Source of the DNA: Dirofilaria immitis
Lineage: Eukaryota; Nematoda; Chromadorea; Rhabditida; Onchocercidae
DNA length: 64,000 bases
NCBI GenBank assembly: GCA_024305405.1
Contig: JAKNDB010000068.1
Coordinates: 5,757,501 to 5,821,500 of the forward strand
Direction: 5' to 3'
Under the pieces are notes generated by a model. The model had not been told where the DNA came from. It did no database searches and was given only the letters and a program-made list of their open reading frames with translations. Every line of letters begins with the position of its first letter. Position 1 is the stretch's first letter. The position numbers were made by a program, and so were the translations under genes. Below, piece after piece: positions 56,746 through 64,000 of the stretch.

Positions 56746-58976
56746 TTTTCTTGTTGATCATATGCTTCTAAGTTTGAAATTTATGCGGGGAAAAATATAT
56801 TGCATTGTTGTTATTGTATGAAAAAATAAAAAGCTTTGATGAATTTTATAGGATGCAATTAAAATTTTAAATCAAACTTTTAAAGGTATCAAATAACAAA
56901 AAGTTAAAAAAAAATGAGAATGATGAGAAATTTTAAGTAAGGGGTTAATAAAATTATAAATTGAAATTGAATTAAAGTCCTAGCTTAAAACTATAATAAG
57001 CTCATATTTGAGAATTCTCAAGTTTCTTATGCTAAAATTGAATTAAAAGCTTAGCATAGAATTATTAAATTGTCTGAGACTATCAGTTTGAAACTATTAA
57101 GCACATATACATTTGTATGTCCTAAAAGGAAATTGTTCTTTTCTATTTCATTTTTTCATTTCCATCTAAGTAAAAAAGAAGAGAAAATGAAATGAAAGGG
57201 AAATGCTTGTAAAATTGCGATAATTTGAGGCCCGTATGAATAGGATAAATGGGCCATATCCTGAATAAATAAAACCTGATAAAATGTATAAGCCTTAAAC
57301 AGTTGCGCCTAGCATTACCACGTATCGATTTTTAAATTTTTAGTTAATTAAACAGTTTAAATTTAAATTATACCCCTTGCGTATATATATATATATATTC
57401 TAAATAATACTGATCTTTGTAAAATGGCAATTTATTTTTGCTAAAAATTATCGATAATAAAAATTATTTTCAATAAAAATTGAAAAATTTTTAGATGGAG
57501 CCTTTTTTTCCCTTTTTTACGCTTTGTATAATATCAACGAAGAAGTTATGAAGTAATTGTTTCGGTTTCATCTAACGATTTGAAAATTGTAAAACAAATG
57601 TATAGAAGCATAGTAACAGATAACAATTGTTATTTAAAATTTTTAAAATAATTTCAATTTTAAATTATTTTTTTGCCGAATTATTCAAAAAGACGCTTAT
57701 AATAATTGCAAATTCAGCCTAAATTTGGCCTTTTTAAAACGAATTTGGCATTGTTTTATGTGAGCCAACTTTTTTGGATGAAACTAATAAAATTGAAAGA
57801 AAAAGAAAGGACAAGTAAGTTTGTTAGAGAAAGAACATGCAACAAAATGACAACTGATATATATTGAAATTACATTTATTGTGATATCTATGCTTTATTA
57901 AAATTAACTTCATTCTATGATATTTGTTCGGAACTTTTTAGTTCTAAAATCTATTGAAGTAACATTTATTTACATTTTATTCATCGAATAAATTTGTTAT
58001 ATTTGAAAAATTGACTTCTATTAAGATCATTTAATGCTGAAATTTATCACATTACAATCAATTTCCACTTTTGATTTTCTCTAAAATAAAATTTAATGTA
58101 TTAAGATTATGCTTATATGTCAGAAAAGATGTCAAATAAATAAGTTAATTACCAGCAATGTCATAAATTTTGTCAATAAATAGTTTAAATTACTAAGCAA
58201 GTAGAATTCAGAAAGCATAAATGTGCAAAATTATACTATAAATTACAATTTTTATCCTATTTTATATTTTCATATATTATTAAGCAAAAAGCAAATTTCG
58301 CATTTAATATATTTTTTAGTATATATTTGATAAAATATATACAAAAAGTCTTGTAAATACTTTTAAATATTTTTCGTCAAATGAGAAAGAAAAGATTTTG
58401 AGATAAAAAAATAGATTGAGATAAGAAAAAGAAAATTAAACAAAAAGTAGTATATCGAAGCTTTTTCGGATATGTGATTGAAATTGAAACTATTTTCCGT
58501 AGCATCTGTCGCTCAATTTTTTTCATCCTTTTCTTTTTTTTCTTTTGATTTTAAAATGATATAAGAACGTATGTACGTACGTAAGAATTTATTAAAAAGC
58601 ATGGTATTTACGAATAAACTATCGCAGATTTAATTTGGTGATTCATTATGTAAACGTATCATCTTGACTATATGATTTTATAAAAATAATTTATTTCGCA
58701 GTTTGTTCCATGATTCAACATAAATTTTATACCTAATCTAAGATATAAGAAAAACGTAAGTTTATTTTTTTATTTAGTTTATAAATTTGCAATTTTAGAT
58801 TATAAAATATTGGAGAAATTAATGAATGCATCGATACAAATACAAATGTCAAAGTTTTCATTTATTCACTAGCGAACTTAATATCAACTAATGCAGCTTA
58901 ATTGATTCAATTAGACTATTAAAACTCAAAAAAAAACAATATAAATTTAGAATAAAAGAATGGAAAAAAATTATAC

Positions 58977-59384
58977 TTCGGGATCTTCACCAGATTCTGT
59001 TTTCCCGCTACCTTCACCATCTATACCAGCAGTTGACTTATCAATTCCACCTATCAAATTAAAATAATATTAATATTAATATTAAAATAAACATTAGCAT
59101 TAATATTGAAAAATATTAACCATTAATATTAACCATTAAAATATTAACCATTAAAATAACCATTAACATTAATATTAAGATACCATTACATAAATAACAA
59201 CCATTAATATTTTCATGGATTGATCAGCATATTTTTGGATTATGCATCCAAATACAAGAAATGTGAAATTTAGAAAAATATAATTTCACAGAAAATAATA
59301 ATTTTTGAAATTTCAATAAAGTTCTATACCTTTCATTTCATTCAATTTTCCACCAACCATTTACTTCGTAATAAATCTTTGCAT
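58977..59384 (-). pseudogene. Decayed copy of complexin exons 1 and 2
   Basis: Exon 1 copy (59330-59384) reads MQRFITK-stop-MVGGKLNEMKG, matching complexin exon 1 but with TAA at 59361-59363 in place of the CAA codon. Exon 2 copy (58977-59050) is the same 74-bp length as the functional exon (GIDKSTAGIDGEGSGKTESG). Splice donors and acceptors are preserved. The intron between them is expanded by ATTAAT-type repeats and keeps recognisable complexin intron sequence (atggattgatcagcatattt). No copies of exons 3-5 were found nearby, so this is a partial duplication about 5 kb upstream of the functional gene in the same orientation. Confidence 0.85.
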
Positions 59385-60884
59385 TTTATAAATTAATTAT
59401 TTATTAAATAGTTTAGAGCTGATTGTGATGAAAGACAAATAATGAGAGGTGAGAAAAGATAGTAGAAGAACTTATTTATCATCGACACATCACATTACAC
59501 GGATCTGTTTGACTTCTGTGAGTGGATCCAGAAATAAAACTTGAAGATTTAGTGTATGACTGCAGAAGGCTTAAAAATGGTTTTTCTATGTACTGTCTTC
59601 AATCGAATTTCATCATCCAGGAAAGTAATGGTACTAAATAAATGATCTGTAAAAATTACAAATTTACGATATCTATAAACAAATTCAGTCTCTTTTATAC
59701 CATGAATATATTCATAGTAAGATACTCAAATTCTACTTTTCTGAAAATCCCGAAAGAGAATTAATATTAGTTTCAAATGTAAGTTGTTTTTCAAAATTCA
59801 AAAACAAATATTTTAAAGATAATTTCTGATAAAAAAATGATTAAAATGCTGAATAGATGAAAATGATAACTAACATTCTAATTACACCGTCCATATAGTT
59901 TAGTTTGCTTCATCATTATTTTATGGTTTAGAATGAAGTAAAGATTTGCATAAAAACTTAAAATACCTTTTCGGTTCATGAGGACTTTGTCTCACATATA
60001 TATCGCTTCACCTTAAACGAATTATTCAAAAGATTTGAATAACTATATATCTTAATTCACATCGAAGTTTTCAAATTTTTCATTTTATTATCAAAACAAT
60101 ACAAAATTTTGTCGACTCATATAATTGTAAAATGAAATTAAAATTAAAATGGCAACTACAGCATCTTAAATATATCATAGAAGCAGTATAAATATTTATG
60201 CAGTCGATCGAAATATTACTAAAATGATTTCAAATATCAAGTTTGAAGATTATTGGAAGCAAATGCTTGTACCTAATATTTTATTTTTGACGAACGAAAG
60301 AATAAAATTAAATCTGGTGCAAATTTTTGAAATCGTAAAGAGTGACTGCATAACACTACCAGTGAACTATCATAAGCTTATCTATAAGATTTTGATTAAA
60401 ATATTTACTGATAAAAATGGCTGAGTGTTGATAAAATTGTGATAAGAATGTAATGACAATAATATATATGCAGACCAAGTAGCATTTCTTGAAATTAAAA
60501 AAGAATTAAAATCCGACTGATAAAACGGAATGAGATATTATAATAAAATCGTAAAAACAATTAAAATCCCACTATGCGACATCAAACTTTAGTTTGGATC
60601 AATAGAACTCTAAATGCTTAATATCAAGAAAGAATCATAAACACGAAAATTAAAATTATAAACCGAAAATTAAAATTATGAATCCCTTGATATTTTAAAG
60701 AATGTTAAAAGCTTAATTTATATGAATCAATTGAATTCACTGTAATCATTTTTAAGCAGGTTACAATTGCTGGGAAAAATTATTGCCATTTATAAATGTT
60801 AAAACAAAAATAATTAAGAAAACTGGAACGATAAAGATAGCGATAAAGCTATGTAGAAGGAAGAATAACGATTTCATTCAAATT
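59385..60884. other. Gene-less stretch before the lustrin-type genes
   Basis: 1.5 kb. The only notable frame is plus-strand 60224-60424 (66 codons, MISNIKFEDYWKQMLVPNIL...), preceded by a TATAAATA-like motif near 60187; no family or splice site supports it. Confidence 0.4.
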
Positions 60885-61617
60885 TCACCGATATACGACA
60901 GTGCAACACATTTCATCGATGCATATTACCGGACATCCTTCGGCTAGCGGAATGCATGATTGTGAATTTGCACATTTCAGGCCAATAAGACGTCCACCAT
61001 TTGGGCATTTCTGTGGTACCTGAAGTAACCGTTTGTTCCAACCATAACGTCAAAGGAATTCAGAAGAAAATCAAGCGGAAAGGTATTCGGAACGGAATTC
61101 ACATCAAATAAGACACTGTGCAATTTTATATCTCAAAGGCTTTTGTAAGGAAAGGAACAAAGTGTAAAAGTTTACAGAAAATGTTAAAATTTTCTTAAAA
61201 CGATTGATACTGAAACAGTTTGTTAGAAACGATCTAAGAAATTCTCAACTCTTTGATTGCTTTTTAAAATTAACAAAAATTGAAACTAACCGTACAACAA
61301 ATTCCTTGCAAACAAGCAACGGGTTCATCGGTGTAAGGAAGACATTGGTGAGATTCAGTACATCCAACTGCCAAAGCTTTCCCGCTGTTACTACAAATTA
61401 GTGGAATCGGATACGGTAAATGGTCGGAACTGTTTTTGATACAACATGCGCCACTGATACAAATAACCGGATCAGTTGTATAAGGGATACACTGTTCGGT
61501 ATTGGAACAACCCATAGCTATGGCAAGTTGATTATCAGGGCACTTAAAATTAGCCAAGTCGTTTTGTGCCAAAATAGTTGCGGTTAAAAGATAGAACAGA
61601 AATTGCATCCTTTTCAA
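60885..61617 (-). CDS. Secreted lustrin-type cysteine-rich protein 1
   Basis: Two exons, 61291-61617 and 60885-61019, encode about 153 residues with an intact frame. A signal peptide (MKRMQFLFYLLTATILA) is followed by three repeats of the lustrin type: a Cys after a short lead, G-C, QC-PY or SC-P, then C-x4-CC. They read CPDNQLAIAMGC...QCIPY...CISGACC, CSNSGKALAVGC...QCLPY...CLQGICC and CPNGGRLIGLKC...SCIPL...CIDEMCC. Nematodes have many secreted proteins built from such repeats; some serve in cuticle or host contact, but the function here is unknown. The neighbour at 63 kb shares exon structure and the VPQxCPxGG start of exon 2. Confidence 0.85.
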
Positions 61618-63013
61618 ATGATACTTCTAAAATTTCATCAATTTCATAAAAAATATATTATAATTTGAATAAAGCAATAGCACGAACATGTTTACAATAT
61701 TAGTCACTATTATGTTTTCATGATACCGAAGCCCAGATTTATTATTAATTGTTATAAAAACTAATAGCCAATTCGACTAATTTTATTATAAGTCATATTT
61801 ATTATTATTATAAAATATTCCATCGCTGTCTCAAAATGCCATTGTTAAAATAAGCCGACATGTGATAACAGTCAAATGTGATAATTTAAATGATTCAAAG
61901 AAAGAAATGTTTAAAATTATTTTAAGGCAATGAAATATTCGAAAAGGATTTCAACGATTAATGCGAAAAAAAGGTAAAGAGTACTGAAATGATTCATCTC
62001 GAGTTAGCATAAACTTGAAATTGGAACTTTGACCTGTCCGAAGTTGTATCTAGAAACATACAAAAAAATTTATAATTTACTTTGAAAAATGTCGCATCAT
62101 TTTAATGAGAGATGGCTTACAAATAAGTACCAAAATATAAGTGCAATCAGAAAAACCAATAAAAATTCAAATATAAAAAATACGTCCAATTTGATTGCAC
62201 AGATGGACTAATATATTTTGATGGACTATTTTGACTTGCCGCAGAAATTTTAAGGCTTATAATATTTTTAGGGCAATAAGAATGTCAATCAAATTCATCA
62301 TTTCTGAATTAATCCCTTAATTTTTCGAGTTTATCAGTTCGACCTTATGATAAGACGTTTATATTAGTATGCTAGACTGAAGAAGAAACGAATGCTTGTT
62401 GACGTTTTATGTCATGCATACTGATCTAATCAGTAACAATATCTATTTACCATAATTGGAATATTTTAATAAATTCGAATAAGTGAGAAATTAAAAATGA
62501 ATATCTTAGATCCCATGACTATACATTTCAAAATTTTCACTGATTAATTATAGATTATTACTGATTATCCGTTTAATTATTGAAACTGTAAAAACTCTCA
62601 GATTGTTGACCACTCCAGATTAGTGTGTGCTTTTGAAACAATCATATGATAATTCGCCTGATGTGATTATTGTATGCGATGATTTCAATTTTCATTTCTT
62701 TTCAAATTTTCGATTTTTCAATTGACTCATATTTTATCAGTTTGCTTATCTGAGATTGAATTATATGTCAATAGAAAAGAATTTTTTAAAATATTACTTT
62801 GCAATGAATAAGTGATAAAAATGATAATGAACACTGACGTTAATCATATTAACAAAACTAAGTTCAAAGATCGGTCACAATTTCTATTACATCAATTTTT
62901 CTCATATCGACATTTCAAATTCTTCTTTCATTCTATTCCGCTAATTTCAAGAACCAAATTTAGATATTCACTGTCAATATTTAACGATATTATTTTAAAA
63001 ATCAATCGGAATT
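61618..63013. other. Spacer between the two lustrin-type genes
   Basis: 1.4 kb of AT-rich DNA without a supported gene. The promoter of the 60.9-61.6 kb gene lies just above 61617. Confidence 0.5.
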
Positions 63014-63706
63014 TTAGGTGAAACGAGTAGAAAAATAATTGGGAAATGGATATGCACAACATGTTCCTTGCACACATAATACAGGAATTTCTGGAGCCAA
63101 GTACTGACATGATTTTGAGCTGAGACATTCCAGGCCAATTACTTCACCACCATATGGACATTGCTGAGGCACCTGAAAAGAAATTAATCTTTCATTTTTT
63201 TCGTCTTTTTCTCTTTAATGAAGCAACACTTTGAAGCGATCAGTTTACGTTGTTGTATTTAAATCGATATTTAATCAATACTCGTCGCGGTATCTCTTTT
63301 CTACTCTCAATCTTATAACCATTGCACCGATTATTTGATTTGATTTTTTCTCGTTTTTTAATGATCGTATTCATTGATTGATTAATTTAATCATTTAAAT
63401 CAATAATTTATTCAATATATTCTTACAGTGCAGCACATTTTTGCAAGACATGCAATTTTTTCGTTTGATGGCAAGCAATCATATGATGTTTTGCATAGTT
63501 TCCTGTAAAAGTACCATTATTTGAGCATGGCATTGTACAACATTCTGAGCCAAGGCATGCAACACGATCTGTTGTTTTCTTTTATATGGCTCGCATTGTA
63601 AGTCCATAGTGCATGCATGTGCAATCCATTCACCACCATTTATGCATCGTATGCTTGCAGTTAGAGTAGGTAATAATAATAGTAATAATATTAACCAAAG
63701 TACCAT
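63014..63706 (-). CDS. Secreted lustrin-type cysteine-rich protein 2
   Basis: Two exons, 63427-63706 and 63014-63172. A signal peptide (MVLWLILLLLLLPTLTA) leads into lustrin-type repeats: CINGGEWIAHACTMDLQCEPY, then CLGSECC, CSNNGTF...ACHQ, and in exon 2 CPYGGEVIGLEC...SCQYL...CVQGTCC, ending FSTRFT at the TAA 63014-63016. Two one-base shortfalls, in the T runs at 63575-63578 and 63456-63461, put exon 1 out of frame; with them read through, the exon reaches CCT at a perfect GTAAGA donor at 63426. It is a diverged duplicate of the gene at 60.9-61.6 kb, same strand, 1.4 kb apart. Confidence 0.8.
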
Positions 63707-64000
63707 TTCCTGTAATGAAATACTTTTTACTAATACTACTATTTATTAGAGATTACAACTGCAAACAGGTTATAACAGCATGATATTCAATAAATCTTAT
63801 CGTTTCAATCATTTTAATAAATTCAACAAAGAATTAAAATTATTTGAAAATTTTATTTTTAATATTTCTTTATCTATTTGACAATATATAAATGATAAAA
63901 CTTTTATTTATAATAAAAATTATCTCATACAATCTAAAATTTTTAATTTTTTCCCATTGTTTATTTATTTTTTGATTTATTTATGAAATATATGTAAATA
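63707..64000. other. Right edge, no feature seen
   Basis: About 290 bp of AT-rich DNA upstream of the second lustrin-type gene, presumably its promoter; no motif recognised. Confidence 0.5.

Larger units (their letters stand above)
54024..58976. other. Upstream region of complexin, gene-less
   Basis: 5 kb between complexin exon 1 and the decayed copy of its exons. It holds a dispersed 120-bp repeat pair (54.66-55.03 kb), a compound TG/TGTATG microsatellite (56.6-56.75 kb), AT runs and a short GC-containing inverted pair near 57229-57263. No gene is supported. Confidence 0.5.

Noticed and set aside
56487..56821. Frames of Tyr/Val/Cys repeats on the plus strand
   Set aside because: They read through the TG/TGTATG microsatellite; the short non-repeat start has no recognisable domain.
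57229..57263. Inverted pairs (ggccc/gggcc, aggata/tatcct) as a possible structured RNA
   Set aside because: Stems are only five to six bases and no conserved RNA family was recognised.
60224..60424. 66-codon plus-strand frame after a TATAAATA-like motif
   Set aside because: Single short frame with no family, splice partner or other support; mentioned only in the spacer entry.

Overview
The window looks like nuclear DNA of a nematode, most probably a filarial (spirurid) worm. It is strongly AT-rich. Genes are split into short exons of about 30-300 bp by AT-rich introns with nematode-style TTTCAG acceptors, and the recognisable proteins are animal ones: Prp19, an Ulp1/SENP SUMO protease, complexin, a TBC1D12/14-type RabGAP, a mitochondrial ornithine carrier and a ZP/cuticlin-like protein. 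Two secreted lustrin-type cysteine-rich genes and a decayed bacterial-looking island with a PrmC/HemK fragment also fit a filarial genome. No species is claimed.

Layout. 1-1.76 kb: start of a ZP-domain (cuticlin-like) gene on the minus strand, running off the left edge. 3.1-3.3 kb: possible small membrane protein. 4.2-6.7 kb (minus): SLC25A15-type ornithine carrier. 7.5-12.0 kb (minus): SUMO protease. 13.3-16.7 kb (minus): Prp19. 19.0-26.35 kb (minus): a TM-SMP-C2-C1 protein, probably an ER-anchored lipid-transfer protein. 26.4-31.7 kb: non-coding, rich in micro- and minisatellites. 31.7-40.6 kb (plus): TBC1D12/14-like RabGAP. 40.96-43.93 kb (minus): stop- and frameshift-ridden coding-like DNA including a PrmC fragment, best read as an old bacterial (Wolbachia-type) insertion. 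44.7-45.0 kb (plus): another broken coding-like segment. 46.5-50.3 kb (plus): an unrecognised Cys-rich single-pass membrane protein whose intron holds a perfect TAT array of about 790 bp. 52.8-54.0 kb (minus): complexin, with a decayed copy of its first two exons 5 kb upstream. 60.9-63.7 kb (minus): two related lustrin-type secreted genes.

The most important reading aid is technical. At least a dozen conserved exons, spread over eight genes, are out of frame by exactly one missing base, nearly always in an A/T run of 4-8 bases, while splice sites and the rest of the protein are intact. This looks like homopolymer under-calling in a long-read assembly and not gene death, so the genes are annotated as functional and the breaks are listed. 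No operon with tight spacing, tRNA, rRNA or CRISPR was seen. The genes are mostly housekeeping or neuronal and do not form a shared pathway.
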